Source: Lachnospiraceae bacterium G11 (GTDB lineage: Bacteria; Bacillota; Clostridia; Lachnospirales; Lachnospiraceae). Taken from it: a stretch of 64,000 nucleotides of DNA. Both the position numbers and the translations under genes were made by a program. Below are positions 25,031-33,926 of the stretch, one piece after another. The stretch is from the NCBI GenBank assembly GCA_900103495.1, contig FMWZ01000016.1, positions 42,674 through 106,673 of the forward strand, read 5' to 3'. The notes beneath the pieces were generated by a model. That model had not been told where the DNA came from and searched no databases. It saw only the letters and a list, made by a program, of their open reading frames with translations. How positions within the stretch are numbered: position 1 is the first letter of the stretch; every line of letters starts with the position of its first letter.

Positions 25031-27349
25031 TTAGTGGTCTGCTTCCACGTTCCAGATTTCTTTTGCGTACTGGGCAATGGTTCTGTCTGATGAGAAGAAA
25101 CCGGCTTTTGCTATATTGGTAAGCATCTTCTGCTTCCATGCTCTTCTGTCTTCATATGCTGCGAAGGTTTCATCCTTCTTGGCAATGTACTCCTCAAGAT
25201 CGAGAAGGGTCATGAACCAGTCTTTGTTAATGAGCTCGTCATGAAGTCTTGTAAGGTTAACCTTATCGCCAACCTTAAGAACCTGAGGACTTGTGATGAA
25301 ATCAACCGCCTCCTTGATGACAGGACTCTTCTTGTAGTAATCCTTTGCCTTGTAATCAGCCTTCTCGTAATGCTTGATTACGGTGTCTGAATCCTTACCG
25401 AAAATAAAGATGTTATCATCTCCCACAAGCTCGTGGATTTCCACGTTTGCTCCGTCGTCGGTTCCCAAAGTAACTGCTCCGTTAAGCATGAACTTCATGT
25501 TACCGGTACCTGAAGCTTCCTTGCTGGCAAGGGAAATCTGCTCGGAAATATCGCAGGCAGGGATTAACTTCTCTGCGTAGCTTACGTTGTAGTTCTCCAC
25601 CATAACAACCTTCATGTAAGGGCTTACATCAGGATCGTTGGCAACGATATCCTGGAGGCAGAGAATAAGGTGAATGATATCCTGAGCAATTACATAAGCG
25701 GGAGCCGCCTTTCCACCGAAAATGAAGGTAAGGGGTCTTACGGGCTTCTTTCCTGCCTTAATCTCAAGATACTTATGAATAATGTAGAGAGCGTTCATCT
25801 GCTGACGCTTGTACTCGTGAAGTCTCTTGATCTGGATATCAAAGATTGATGTGGGATCCACGTCAACGCCTTCTTTTTCCTTAAGGTAAGCAGCAAGCTC
25901 TTTCTTGCGGTTCTGCTTAATATAATCAAGTCTGTTAAGAACGTCGTCATCCTCAATGTACTCAAGAAGTCTCTCAAGCTTATCCGCATCCTTCTTGTAG
26001 CTTCTTCCCACAAGCTCTTCAACATACTCAGCAAGCTCGTGGTTACAGCTCATGAGCCAGCGACGGAAGGTGATTCCGTTGGTCTTGTTGTTAAATTTGT
26101 CAGGATAAATCTTATAGAAGTGATTAAGCTCACTGTTCTTAAGAATCTCTGTATGAATAGCGGCAACACCGTTAATTGAATATCCGTAGTGAATATCCAT
26201 GTGTGCCATGTGTACTCTCTCATCCTTATCGATGATGGCAACCTTGGGATCCTTATATTTAGCCTTGGCCTTCTTATCAAGCTCCTTGATGATGGGAACC
26301 AGCTGAGGAACCACCTTCTCAAGATACTTAAGAGGCCATTTTTCAAGGGCTTCCGCAAGGATTGTATGGTTGGTGTATGCGCAGGTCTTGCTTACAACCT
26401 CAATTGCCTCATCCATGGTGAATGCCTTGTCGTTAACAAGGATTCTGATAAGCTCAGGGATAATCATGGAAGGATGGGTGTCGTTAATCTGAATGGCAGC
26501 ATAGTCGTACATTCTTCTAAGGTCGTACTGCTTGTCTTTAAGCTCCTTTAAGATTAACTGTGCAGCGTTGCACACCATAAAGTACTCCTGATAGATTCTA
26601 AGGAGATTTCCTGCCTCATCGGAATCATCGGGATAAAGGAAAAGCGTAAGATTCTTCTTAATCTCCTCCTTGTCGAAGTCGATTCCCTTCTTTACAAGAG
26701 ACTCGTCAAGGGTCTCGATATCAAAAAGGTGAAGTTTGTTTCTTCCGTTTTCATATCCGATAACATCGATGTCATAGAGTCTTGATTTTACGGTAAAATC
26801 ACCAAACTCTACATCAAATGTTGTCTCTGTCTTATTAAGCCATGAGTCCTTCTCAATCCACTCGTTCTTAACTGCAGTCTGCTTGTGATCCACGAAAGTC
26901 TGCTTAAACAGGCCGAAGTGATAGTTAAGTCCAATACCGTCACCGGGAAGTCCAAGTGTTGCGATGGAATCAAGGAAACATGCTGCAAGTCTTCCAAGGC
27001 CGCCGTTACCAAGTGAAGGCTCGGGCTCCTCCTCAAGAATGTCTGCAAGCTTCTTGCCCTTTGCTGCAAGAATTTCGTTTACCTTGTCATATATTTTAAG
27101 ATTGATGAGGTTATTTGAAAGAAGCTTACCGATAAGGAACTCAGCCGAAATGTAGTAAACCTTCTTTCTGCCATCAATAACAGGTGTATCTCTTAAAAGC
27201 TCTTTGGTAACATCAAGCAGAATGTAGTAAATCTGCTGGTTGCTGCACTCAGATACCCCTTTGCCATATTTTTCGTTTGCCATTTTCTCGATAATTGTAC
27301 CGATGTTGTCCTGCATTACCTCTTTGGTCATATCAGCCATTAATGACAT
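25031..27349 (-). CDS. glgP: Glycogen/alpha-glucan phosphorylase
   Basis: A 772-residue GT35 phosphorylase that releases glucose 1-phosphate from alpha-1,4-glucans. The PLP lysine is in [15 protein letters not shown], and the phosphate/PLP-contact block [10 protein letters not shown] and the [14 protein letters not shown] glucan-binding motif are intact. It is shorter than E. coli GlgP (about 815) mainly at the N-terminus, as usual in clostridia. The start at 27349 has an AGGAGG site. It lies 20 bases after a LacI-family gene, so the regulator and enzyme are one operon. Confidence 0.97.
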   Translation of the reverse strand: MSLMADMTKEVMQDNIGTIIEKMANEKYGKGVSECSNQQIYYILLDVTKELLRDTPVIDGRKKVYYISAEFLIGKLLSNNLINLKIYDKVNEILAAKGKKLADILEEEPEPSLGNGGLGRLAACFLDSIATLGLPGDGIGLNYHFGLFKQTFVDHKQTAVKNEWIEKDSWLNKTETTFDVEFGDFTVKSRLYDIDVIGYENGRNKLHLFDIETLDESLVKKGIDFDKEEIKKNLTLFLYPDDSDEAGNLLRIYQEYFMVCNAAQLILKELKDKQYDLRRMYDYAAIQINDTHPSMIIPELIRILVNDKAFTMDEAIEVVSKTCAYTNHTILAEALEKWPLKYLEKVVPQLVPIIKELDKKAKAKYKDPKVAIIDKDERVHMAHMDIHYGYSINGVAAIHTEILKNSELNHFYKIYPDKFNNKTNGITFRRWLMSCNHELAEYVEELVGRSYKKDADKLERLLEYIEDDDVLNRLDYIKQNRKKELAAYLKEKEGVDVDPTSIFDIQIKRLHEYKRQQMNALYIIHKYLEIKAGKKPVRPLTFIFGGKAAPAYVIAQDIIHLILCLQDIVANDPDVSPYMKVVMVENYNVSYAEKLIPACDISEQISLASKEASGTGNMKFMLNGAVTLGTDDGANVEIHELVGDDNIFIFGKDSDTVIKHYEKADYKAKDYYKKSPVIKEAVDFITSPQVLKVGDKVNLTRLHDELINKDWFMTLLDLEEYIAKKDETFAAYEDRRAWKQKMLTNIAKAGFFSSDRTIAQYAKEIWNVEADH

Positions 27350-27369
27350 ATTTCTTTCCTCCTCTTCTG

Positions 27370-28365
27370 TTATTTAATCAAATCCAGATATTGAAGTTTG
27401 GTCAGGTTGTGGGAAGTGATGATTTTTCTTCCTTCCTCTCCTTGTAAAAGCCGTCCTATCTCCCTTACCGCCTCGGCGGAATTGTCTTTGAAGTGGATGC
27501 TTACAGTGTTCATCTGCTTGCCGGCGTAGGCCATTAACGCCACGCCTCCGAATCCGCAGACAGGATGGAATACATCCTCGTCCATAAGAGCCTTCATGGC
27601 TCCGATTGCCATGCAGTCCGTGGCACATACTATAATGTCCACATCTCTTGCATGCTTGATAGCAATTTCTCTTGCCTTAAGCTCTGAGAAGCCTCCGCAC
27701 TCAACCGTCAGTACAAATCCCAGCTCCTTTTGAAGCTTCATCATGCCTGCCAGTCTTTCCTTTGTGACAAAAGCGTCCTCATCTCCTGTAATGTAGAGGA
27801 CCTGTTCCTTGGGACCCAGGTTCTCTGTGATGGTCTTCTTGGCTACCTCGTACTGAGCCTTGGCCTGGTCAACCCAGATGCAGGATGTGCACTCGTTAAC
27901 CATGGGGGCATCCACCATAACCATCTTGAACTCTCTGCTTTCTACCAGAGCGCTTATGACTTCATTATCCTTTTCAAGGCCATAGACGATTATTCCTTCA
28001 ATGCTTTGTGAGTAGAAGTAATCGATCAGTTCCCTGGTGGACATATCCTCTATCATTGAGAAGAACAGAGTGATTACGTCTAACTTCTCCTTGCTTGCCT
28101 CCTCGATGGCACCTGCAATGTACTGCATGTCGATTTCATCGATGGCCTGCCTTCCCGTCCTTAAATTTAAAAGAAGAGCTACTCTTCCGGACCTCTTGGA
28201 AGAAAGGGTTGCGGCGGCGGCATTGGGAACGTAATGAAGTTTCTTTATCGCCTTGTGAACTTTTTTCTTTGTATCCTCGCTGATTCGGGGATAATTCTTA
28301 AGCACCTTCGAGACGGTGGATATTGAAACTCCCGCCTCCTTGGCCACATCTTTAATGGAAGTCAT
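27370..28365 (-). CDS. LacI-family transcription regulator of glgP
   Basis: A 331-residue repressor. The N-terminal helix-turn-helix is [21 protein letters not shown], the hinge helix is around [15 protein letters not shown], and a periplasmic-binding-like sensor domain follows. The start at 28365 has AAAGG upstream and gives the standard LacI beginning; an ATG at 28380 would add five residues. A perfect 28-bp palindrome just upstream (28394-28421) is the expected operator and implies autoregulation. Control of glucan use through glgP is inferred from the operon. Confidence 0.9.
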   Translation of the reverse strand: MTSIKDVAKEAGVSISTVSKVLKNYPRISEDTKKKVHKAIKKLHYVPNAAAATLSSKRSGRVALLLNLRTGRQAIDEIDMQYIAGAIEEASKEKLDVITLFFSMIEDMSTRELIDYFYSQSIEGIIVYGLEKDNEVISALVESREFKMVMVDAPMVNECTSCIWVDQAKAQYEVAKKTITENLGPKEQVLYITGDEDAFVTKERLAGMMKLQKELGFVLTVECGGFSELKAREIAIKHARDVDIIVCATDCMAIGAMKALMDEDVFHPVCGFGGVALMAYAGKQMNTVSIHFKDNSAEAVREIGRLLQGEEGRKIITSHNLTKLQYLDLIK

Positions 28366-28393
28366 TTGCTTGCCTTTCAAAAAACCAATAAAA

Positions 28394-28451
28394 AGGGTTA
28401 GGAAAACGTTTTCCTAACCCTAAGATTACATTACTATTTTTCTTTTGTCAA
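28394..28451 (-). promoter_or_regulatory. Promoter -35 and LacI-type operator of lacI-glgP
   Basis: 28394-28421 is a perfect 28-bp palindrome centred on AAAACGTTTT, the core pattern of LacI/GalR sites. A TTGACA at 28446-28451 lies upstream, with a poor -10 around TAATCT 17 bases on. The palindrome would cover the transcription start. Because it is followed by TTTTT on the minus strand, it could also act as terminator for birA. Confidence 0.72.
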
Positions 28452-28476
28452 CACTTTTGTTTTGTGGTTTCCTACC

Positions 28477-29499
28477 CTAGTATTTTACCACACTTACTTC
28501 CCCTGAGAAAAGGGCTTCTTCCCTGCCGTCATCATATTTTACAAGGAGTCGGCAGGCATCGTCTATGCCCGTTACTTTGGCATAACCCCTGGGAAGTCTT
28601 TCATCATCAAGATTGGAGGAAATCTTTACATAGCTGCCTATGAGAATGGAGTTTTCTCTGTAGCCATCAAGATAAGGATACTTCTCGGGAAGCCTGTAGT
28701 CCTTATAGAATTCCGCAATCATTGCAGCATAAAGATTGTTCTTTAAATTGCTGTCATCCCTTTTGGCAAAAAGGGCACCTGCCTTATCCTTTATGTCCTC
28801 CGGGAATCCCTCGTAGGGCTCGTAAAGATTTATTCCTATTCCTATTATGACATCGGTAAGACTTCCGTCTTCTAAGGAAGTAACCGCCTCAGTCAATATT
28901 CCGGAAATCTTCTTTCCCTTATAATAAATATCGTTTACCCATTTGATTCCAACGTCCAGCCCCGTAACCTTTCTTATGGCTCTGGTGGTGCTCTCGGCTA
29001 TCATACAGGTAAAGTTCATGGCCTTATCAAGACTCACCTCGGGATGTATAAGAAAACTCATATACATTCCTGTTCCTTCGGGAGAATAAAAGCTTCTTCC
29101 TCTTCTTCCCTTACCCTTGCTCTGGCTGTCTGCAATAATGATTGCATCCTTTCCGGGATGTTCTGCAGCATAGGTTTTGATAAGGTCATTTGTAGAGTCA
29201 ACCCTGTCATAAACCATAAGATCCACATCCTTAAGGAAGGGCTCCACTTCCGCGTCAGATAAGGCTTTCGCGCTTATGACATCTCTGTCGGGCAGGGTGT
29301 TTTCCTCTATTATTCTGTATCCCTTATTGGTTACTGCTTCAATATTGTAGCCGTTCTTCTCCAGGGTCTTAATTGCTTTCCAGACTGCCGCTCTAGTGAC
29401 GAACAGTTCCTTTGCAATGTCTTCTCCTGAAGTGAAGCAGCTGCCGTTTTTCCTAAGCAAATTTAATACAAGTGATTTGGTGGATTTGTTCTCTTCCAC
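28477..29499 (-). CDS. birA: Bifunctional biotin-protein ligase / biotin operon repressor BirA
   Basis: A 340-residue protein. The winged-helix domain (about 5-65) contains SGEDIAKELFVTRAAVWKAIK. The ligase domain has the biotinyl-AMP loop SKGKGRRGRSFYSPEGTGMY and KWVNDIYYKGKKISGIL. A C-terminal SH3-like domain follows. It attaches biotin to carboxylases and represses the biotin operon. I choose the GTG at 29499 (VEENKSTKS) as start, 10 bases after a GGAG; a longer frame from 29574 would overlap the DUF1284 gene. A BirA operator precedes bioY at 30571-30602. Confidence 0.93.
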   Translation of the reverse strand: MEENKSTKSLVLNLLRKNGSCFTSGEDIAKELFVTRAAVWKAIKTLEKNGYNIEAVTNKGYRIIEENTLPDRDVISAKALSDAEVEPFLKDVDLMVYDRVDSTNDLIKTYAAEHPGKDAIIIADSQSKGKGRRGRSFYSPEGTGMYMSFLIHPEVSLDKAMNFTCMIAESTTRAIRKVTGLDVGIKWVNDIYYKGKKISGILTEAVTSLEDGSLTDVIIGIGINLYEPYEGFPEDIKDKAGALFAKRDDSNLKNNLYAAMIAEFYKDYRLPEKYPYLDGYRENSILIGSYVKISSNLDDERLPRGYAKVTGIDDACRLLVKYDDGREEALFSGEVSVVKY

Positions 29500-29503
29500 T
29501 TGT

Positions 29504-29911
29504 TTATTTCTCCTGCACGATTCGTTTCCTGCATGAGCTGATGGGATACCAGCTGCACCTGCTGCAGATATCATCCATCATTTCACCGGTCATCTTTTCA
29601 TCGATTTCTTTGATAATCTCCCGGTAGTGATACTCCTTCTCTTCAATTCCGAAGTACTCAACTACCCTGTCATCAAACCATTTTACCTTATCCTGAGTCT
29701 CACAGCAATCTTCCCCAAGCTTATTGGGACATTTGCTGCAAAGTACATCTGTAGAATAGGTTATTCTGATGAGATCATCACCGTTTCTTAAACGGTCAAC
29801 CACCTTATTCATGTTGTCCACGAACTCTTCGTTGTAACCCTTTCCGCTGTAGCCCTGGGTACAAAGGAGATGATGAGGTCGTAATACAAGAGCTTTATCT
29901 TCAGGGCTCAT
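29504..29911 (-). CDS. DUF1284 cysteine-rich protein
   Basis: A 135-residue protein with the DUF1284 pattern: LRPHHLLCTQGYSGKGY near the N-terminus, then LCSKCPNKLGEDCCE, and ICSRCSWYPISSC at the end. The nine or so cysteines suggest an Fe-S or zinc site. The function is unknown. It lies between bioY and birA, its start overlapping the bioY stop, so a role in biotin metabolism is possible but unproven. Confidence 0.85.
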   Translation of the reverse strand: MSPEDKALVLRPHHLLCTQGYSGKGYNEEFVDNMNKVVDRLRNGDDLIRITYSTDVLCSKCPNKLGEDCCETQDKVKWFDDRVVEYFGIEEKEYHYREIIKEIDEKMTGEMMDDICSRCSWYPISSCRKRIVQEK

Positions 29912-30495
29912 TACTTAAGAAGTCCTGCCTTTCTAAGTGCCCTCTTTATGGCCACGCCAAAGATTCCTGCAAGGACAATCTTAATGATGGCAGTAGGGAT
30001 AAAGGGCAAAACACATGCTGCAAAGCCTGCGGACATGTTCTCCGCATTAATGGCCCCAAGGTAAACTCTCGCAAACCAAAGGGTACCTACAACATAGTTT
30101 AAGGCTGCACCGATTACCAGTCCTGCATAAAGGCAAACATAGTAAAGAGGTTTCTTTACGGTTTTCTCGCCAAGTCTGTCTCCAAGTCCTGCAAACAAAG
30201 CCATAAGAGGGAAGGAAATAATGAATCCGCCGGTAGCTCCCATAATAACTCCGAATCCGCCTGAGAAACCTGAGAACACAGGAAGTCCTACTGCTCCAAG
30301 AATCAGGTATAAAAGGGTTGCCACGAATCCGTCAAACCATCCGAGTATTATTCCCGCCAAAGGAATAATAAGGGTCTGAAGTGTCATGGGCACTCCACCG
30401 GGAAGAGGGATTCCCGGAAGCTGGGAAACCACACATATAATAGCCGTTAATATGGCGATGTAACAAATTCTTTGGGTCTTGCTGTTCTTTTTCAT
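29911..30495 (-). CDS. bioY: Biotin ECF transporter substrate-binding protein BioY
   Basis: A 194-residue, six-helix membrane protein, the S component of the biotin ECF transporter. The signature is PLPGGVPMTLQTLIIPLAG and the GAVGLPVFSGFSGGFG loop. The start at 30495 (MKKNSKTQR) gives the usual length and follows ATGGAG(T); the ATG at 30513 is less likely. It is the first gene of bioY-DUF1284-birA. No ECF ATPase genes are nearby, so it probably shares a general energy module. Confidence 0.95.
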   Translation of the reverse strand: MKKNSKTQRICYIAILTAIICVVSQLPGIPLPGGVPMTLQTLIIPLAGIILGWFDGFVATLLYLILGAVGLPVFSGFSGGFGVIMGATGGFIISFPLMALFAGLGDRLGEKTVKKPLYYVCLYAGLVIGAALNYVVGTLWFARVYLGAINAENMSAGFAACVLPFIPTAIIKIVLAGIFGVAIKRALRKAGLLK

Positions 30496-30549
30496 AATCT
30501 TACTCCATAACATTTAATAATTCCTCGAGTTTATGCCCGAGCCCTAACT

Positions 30550-30602
30550 AATATACCACCTCGGAACGGATTGTCAACCTATCTTCTCACAAAGGTTTAC
30601 AA
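30550..30602 (-). promoter_or_regulatory. bioY promoter overlapped by a BirA operator
   Basis: On the minus strand, TTGTAAACC, 14 bases, GGTTGACAA (30571-30602), matching the known BirA site TTGTAAACC-N14-16-GGTTTACAA with one change. The right arm contains the -35 TTGACA (30572-30577), followed by a 16-bp spacer and TATATT (30550-30555). Bound BirA would block the promoter. Confidence 0.88.
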
Positions 30603-30639
30603 TCAAGCGCTAAAAACTTCTATTTGACACTAATTTGAT

Positions 30640-30900
30640 GTGAATTTCCCTCCTATTCTGCCCCTTTACCTGCCAAAAAGCCCCGATTTCTATTTCAGGC
30701 AGTAGGAAAAATTCAGCGTTCCCTGCCTGGATTCTCTATTTCATTAATTTAGCAGTAATCATTCTTCTCTTCTCTCTGCCAAAATCGCAATTTCTCATAT
30801 TTAGCAGAGTGGTCGGCAAAAAAACTACTGCTAAAATTCAAACTTCTTCTTGTAGGCAGAGGCACCCCCAAAAAACCTACTGCCTAAATCAAATTTTGCC
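30640..30900. repeat. Gene-free stretch with a cluster of imperfect inverted repeats
   Basis: No gene is visible between 30603 and 31003. The words GGCAG/CTGCC and TAGCAG/CTGCTA recur in opposite orientation. Pairs are CAGGCAG 30696-30702 with CTGCCTG 30723-30729; CTCTGC 30774-30779 with GCAGAG 30804-30809; TTTAGCAG 30800-30807 with CTGCTAAA 30828-30835; TAGGCAG 30853-30859 with CTGCCTA 30880-30886. The sequence would fold into three or four consecutive hairpins on either strand. The function is unknown. Confidence 0.6.
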
Positions 30901-30938
30901 GGAACAAGCAGGAGCATACCCCAGGCCAGACCCCAAAT

Positions 30939-30959
30939 GGACAACTTGATTAAAAGTCA
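30939..30959 (-). pseudogene. Fragment identical to part of tRNA-Lys(TTT)
   Basis: 21 bases are identical to 33501-33521, the anticodon arm and variable region of the tRNA-Lys at 33477-33549, with decaying similarity over the next nine bases. There is no acceptor or T arm, so it cannot make a tRNA. Confidence 0.6.
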
Positions 30960-31004
30960 GGTACTCCGAAAGGCTAAAAATGCCCAGTTCCGTCGTCTGC
31001 ACTA

Positions 31005-31032
31005 AAAAAGGGCATCTACTGATGCCCTTTTT
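31005..31032 (-). terminator. Terminator of tRNA-Leu(TAG)
   Basis: A 10-bp stem (AAAGGGCATC/GATGCCCTTT) with a 4-base loop and a run of Ts on the minus strand, directly after the tRNA 3' end. Confidence 0.88.
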
Positions 31033-31035
31033 AGT

Positions 31036-31114
31036 GCGGATAACAGGACTTGAACCTGCACGGTCGCCCACCAGAACCTAAATCTGGCGCGTCTGCCAAT
31101 TCCGCCATATCCGC
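31036..31114 (-). tRNA. tRNA-Leu (anticodon TAG)
   Basis: A cloverleaf read on the minus strand: acceptor GCGGATA/TATCCGC, anticodon stem CCAGA/TCTGG with loop TTTAGGT, and T arm CAGGTTCAAGTCCTG. The variable arm is short for a leucine tRNA (about 11 bases), but the D arm GGCGGAATTGGCAGAC is leucine-type. CCA is not encoded. Confidence 0.92.
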
Positions 31115-31155
31115 GTTCGTAACACGGAAAATTATATCGTCTGAAGCCTTTCGTG

Positions 31156-31908
31156 TCAAGACAGCTTTCCTATAAACTCGCGTATTCTGGAGTCCTCTGA
31201 ATTAAACATTTCATCAGGGGTTCCCTGACCCTTAATGACACCATCTTCCATGAAGATAATCCTGTCGGAAACCTCTCTTGCAAACTGCATCTCATGGGTA
31301 ACGATGATCATGGTCATGTGCTTGGCAGCCAGTTCCTTGATAACCTTTAATACCTCCACCGTAAGTTCCGGATCAAGAGCCGATGTGGGTTCATCAAAGA
31401 AGAGAATGTCAGGGTTCTTGGCAAGAGCTCTTGCTATGGAAACACGCTGCTGCTGACCACCTGATAACTGATAGGGATAAGCATCCGCTTTATCCTCAAG
31501 CCCCAGCTGTTTAAGAAGCTCCATGCCCCTTTCATTGGCTTCCTTCTTACTAAGCTTATCAACCTTGACCAAACTGTCGGTGATATTCTTTAAAACACTG
31601 TAATGAGGAAAGAGATTAAAGTTCTGGAACACAAGACCAAAGATCTCACGAATCTCCTTAAGCTCATTCTTGTCTGCATATACACTCTTTCCGTTTACAT
31701 CTCGAGCAGCATATCTGCCTTCATAGATAAGGTCACCGGACTCCATCTTCTCAAGCATAACAGCACAACGAAGCAGTGTGGATTTGCCGGAACCTGAAGG
31801 TCCTATTACGGAAACCACCTCACCCTTCTCAACGGAAAGGGAAATATCCTTTATAACCTCCAAATCATCGAAGGTCTTCTGCACATGGTTCATTTCAAGT
31901 AATTTCAT
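31156..31908 (-). CDS. Polar amino acid ABC transporter, ATP-binding protein
   Basis: A 250-residue GlnQ/HisP-type ATPase. Walker A is GPSGSGKST, the Q-loop is VFQNFNLFPH, the signature is LSGGQQQRVSIARAL and Walker B is ILFFDEPTSALD, with the switch His in VTHEM. It powers uptake through the permease encoded just upstream. It is the third gene of binding protein, permease, ATPase; 11 bases separate it from the permease gene. The FPHYSVL block is typical of polar amino-acid importers. Confidence 0.95.
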   Translation of the reverse strand: MKLLEMNHVQKTFDDLEVIKDISLSVEKGEVVSVIGPSGSGKSTLLRCAVMLEKMESGDLIYEGRYAARDVNGKSVYADKNELKEIREIFGLVFQNFNLFPHYSVLKNITDSLVKVDKLSKKEANERGMELLKQLGLEDKADAYPYQLSGGQQQRVSIARALAKNPDILFFDEPTSALDPELTVEVLKVIKELAAKHMTMIIVTHEMQFAREVSDRIIFMEDGVIKGQGTPDEMFNSEDSRIREFIGKLS

Positions 31909-31919
31909 ATGCCATCCTC

Positions 31920-32570
31920 CTATCGATAATATGAAAAGGCTTTTTCAACGCGTTCCATGCCCCAGGCAACAATCGCATTGAAAATGTAGTAGAAAACTCC
32001 CGCAGCCATAAGAGGCATGATGCTTGTCTGGGCAGCGGAAATCTGTTTAGCAGTGGTGAACATCTCAGCCTGAGCAATAGCAAAGGAAAGGGATGTATCT
32101 TTAACCAAGGTGATAATCTCGTTGGTAACCGAAGGAAGAATCCTCTTAATAACCTGAGGAAGAATAATGAGGAAGAAGGTCTGGGCTTTGTTGTAGCCAA
32201 GCATCTTTGCAGCCTCATACTGCCCCACAGGCATGGACTCGATTCCGGATCTGTAAATCTCTGCAAAATAAGCGGCGTAGTTAATGGAGAAGGCAATGAT
32301 TACTGCCACGAACCTATAGTTCTCTCCGATTCGTACGCCAAACAAAAGATTGGGTCCGAAGTACACCACAAGAAGCTGAAGCATCAGGGGTGTTCCTCTC
32401 ATTATTGAAATATAAACCTTGGTGATGGTTCTTATAATGGGATTCTTGGACATTCGTCCAAAGGCCACTATAAAACCTAAAGGCAACGAAAAAACCAGTG
32501 TCAGTACGAAAATCTCGACTGACACCAGTAATCCTTTGCTTAGCTGAAATAGTATTGTTCCAAAAGTCAT
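31920..32570 (-). CDS. Polar amino acid ABC transporter, permease
   Basis: A 216-residue inner-membrane permease of the HisM/GlnP family with about five helices. The EAA loop is YEAAKMLGYNKAQTFFLIILPQVIKRILP, which contacts the ATPase. The early MRGTPLMLQLLVVYFG motif is diagnostic for this family. It lies 27 bases downstream of the binding-protein gene. A single permease gene suggests a homodimer. Confidence 0.95.
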   Translation of the reverse strand: MTFGTILFQLSKGLLVSVEIFVLTLVFSLPLGFIVAFGRMSKNPIIRTITKVYISIMRGTPLMLQLLVVYFGPNLLFGVRIGENYRFVAVIIAFSINYAAYFAEIYRSGIESMPVGQYEAAKMLGYNKAQTFFLIILPQVIKRILPSVTNEIITLVKDTSLSFAIAQAEMFTTAKQISAAQTSIMPLMAAGVFYYIFNAIVAWGMERVEKAFSYYR

Positions 32571-32597
32571 AAACCTAACCTCAGCAAACTTAAATGT

Positions 32598-33371
32598 TTA
32601 CTTAAGACAAACTGCGTCGCTAAGGCCCCACTCCTCTGCAATCTTAGCAAAGGTGCCGTCCTTAACCATCTCCATAAGAGTTGCTTCAACTTCGTTCTTA
32701 AGATCATCATTTCCCTTAAGGAAACCTACGCCGTACTGCTCTGTGGCGAGCTTCTCATCAAGAATAACGAACTCTCCGTCTCTTGACTCAATCTGGTAGT
32801 TGGCAACACCGATATCCATTGCAACGGCATCAATAGCACCGCCTGCGAAATCAAGGAATGCTGTGTTGTAATCAGCATACTCGATAAGGCTTGCGAAGCT
32901 GTCCTTAAGATCAACAGCATCCTCGTTTAAAGCTGCAAGAGCAGATGAATCTCTCTGAACACCAACGTTCTTTCCAGCAAGGTCCGCAGGTGTTGTAATT
33001 CCTGAATCCTTTGTTACCACAAATACCTGGCTGTTATCTACATAAGGAACTGTCCATGTGTAAGCATCCTCACGTCCGTTGATGGTGAATCCGTTCCAGA
33101 TGCAATCGATGGTTCCTGATGAAAGCTCCATATCCTTGGAATCCCAGTCGATAGGTCTCTTAACAAGCTCCCAGCCTTTTCTCTTACAAACTTCCTCTGC
33201 AAGAGAAAGGTCAAAACCTACATATTCTCCGTTGTCATCCATGTAGCCGTAAGGGGGGAATTCTGCATCGAAACCAACTGTAAAGGTTGTTCTTGAAGCT
33301 TCCTTAGAGCCACATGCAACAATTGAAAGTGCCATACATAAAGCAAGCATTAAAGTAATAATCTTTTTCAT
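32598..33371 (-). CDS. Polar amino acid ABC transporter, substrate-binding lipoprotein
   Basis: A 257-residue SBP_bac_3 protein. The signal peptide ends in lipobox SIVACGS, so the Cys is lipidated and the protein is membrane-tethered. The ligand-pocket blocks FDAEFPPYGYMDDNGEYVGFD and DCIWNGFTI are typical of FliY/HisJ/GlnH proteins; a neutral or acidic polar amino acid or cystine is possible. It is the first gene of the operon from the promoter at 33408-33436. Confidence 0.94.
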   Translation of the reverse strand: MKKIITLMLALCMALSIVACGSKEASRTTFTVGFDAEFPPYGYMDDNGEYVGFDLSLAEEVCKRKGWELVKRPIDWDSKDMELSSGTIDCIWNGFTINGREDAYTWTVPYVDNSQVFVVTKDSGITTPADLAGKNVGVQRDSSALAALNEDAVDLKDSFASLIEYADYNTAFLDFAGGAIDAVAMDIGVANYQIESRDGEFVILDEKLATEQYGVGFLKGNDDLKNEVEATLMEMVKDGTFAKIAEEWGLSDAVCLK

Positions 33372-33407
33372 AATAGTCTCCTGTGATTGAATTAATGTTA
33401 CGGTAGA

Positions 33408-33436
33408 ACTTTATCATGTTATCACGCTAAAGTCAA
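33408..33436 (-). promoter_or_regulatory. Promoter of the amino-acid ABC transporter operon
   Basis: TTGACT (33431-33436), a 17-bp spacer, and TAAAGT (33408-33413), about 40 bases upstream of the binding-protein start. It begins right after the terminator of the tRNA operon. Confidence 0.7.
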
Positions 33437-33449
33437 CAAGAAAAAAAAT

Positions 33450-33474
33450 AATCGTCGCAGATACTACGACGATT
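33450..33474 (-). terminator. Terminator of the Arg-His-Gln-Lys tRNA operon
   Basis: An 8-bp stem (AATCGTCG/CGACGATT) with a 9-base loop, followed on the minus strand by a run of Ts. Confidence 0.88.
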
Positions 33475-33476
33475 CG

Positions 33477-33549
33477 TGAGCGTGCCGGGGTTCGAACCCG
33501 GGACAACTTGATTAAAAGTCAAGTGCTCTACCAACTGAGCTACACACCC
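33477..33549 (-). tRNA. tRNA-Lys (anticodon TTT)
   Basis: A full cloverleaf on the minus strand: acceptor GGGTGTG/CACGCTC, anticodon arm CTTGA-CTTTTAA-TCAAG, T loop GGTTCGAACCCC, discriminator A. It is the last gene of a four-tRNA operon. Confidence 0.96.
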
Positions 33550-33566
33550 AAATATTATGTTTCTAG

Positions 33567-33638
33567 CAGGGCTAGCTGGATTCGAACCAGCGAATGCAGC
33601 AGTCAAAGTGCTGTGCCTTACCGCTTGGCGATAGCCCT
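33567..33638 (-). tRNA. tRNA-Gln (anticodon TTG)
   Basis: A full cloverleaf on the minus strand: acceptor AGGGCTA/TAGCCCT, anticodon arm CAGCA-CTTTGAC-TGCTG, discriminator G. Confidence 0.95.
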
Positions 33639-33664
33639 AAAATGCACAGACACAATCAGAATAG

Positions 33665-33738
33665 GGTGGATAGAGGGGCTCGAACCCTTGACATCCAGAA
33701 CCACAATCTGGCGCTCTACCAACTGAGCTATATCCACC
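33665..33738 (-). tRNA. tRNA-His (anticodon GTG)
   Basis: A cloverleaf on the minus strand with the extra 5' G typical of tRNA-His: acceptor GGTGGATA/TATCCACC, anticodon arm CCAGA-TTGTGGT-TCTGG. Confidence 0.95.
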
Positions 33739-33759
33739 ATAAAGACCGAAGTCTTCAAA

Positions 33760-33833
<74 letters not shown>

Positions 33834-33883
33834 ATAGCAATTGGTTGCTTGCGAACGCTTATGCCAAGCGCTCGACTTAAACG

Positions 33884-33912
33884 ATTATAAAAGAATAATC
33901 AGCCTATGTCAA
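33884..33912 (-). promoter_or_regulatory. Consensus promoter of the tRNA operon
   Basis: A perfect TTGACA (33907-33912), a 17-bp spacer and a perfect TATAAT (33884-33889) on the minus strand, 50 bases upstream of tRNA-Arg. This is the strongest promoter in the window. Confidence 0.92.
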
Positions 33913-33926
33913 GCGCTTTTTTCAGC

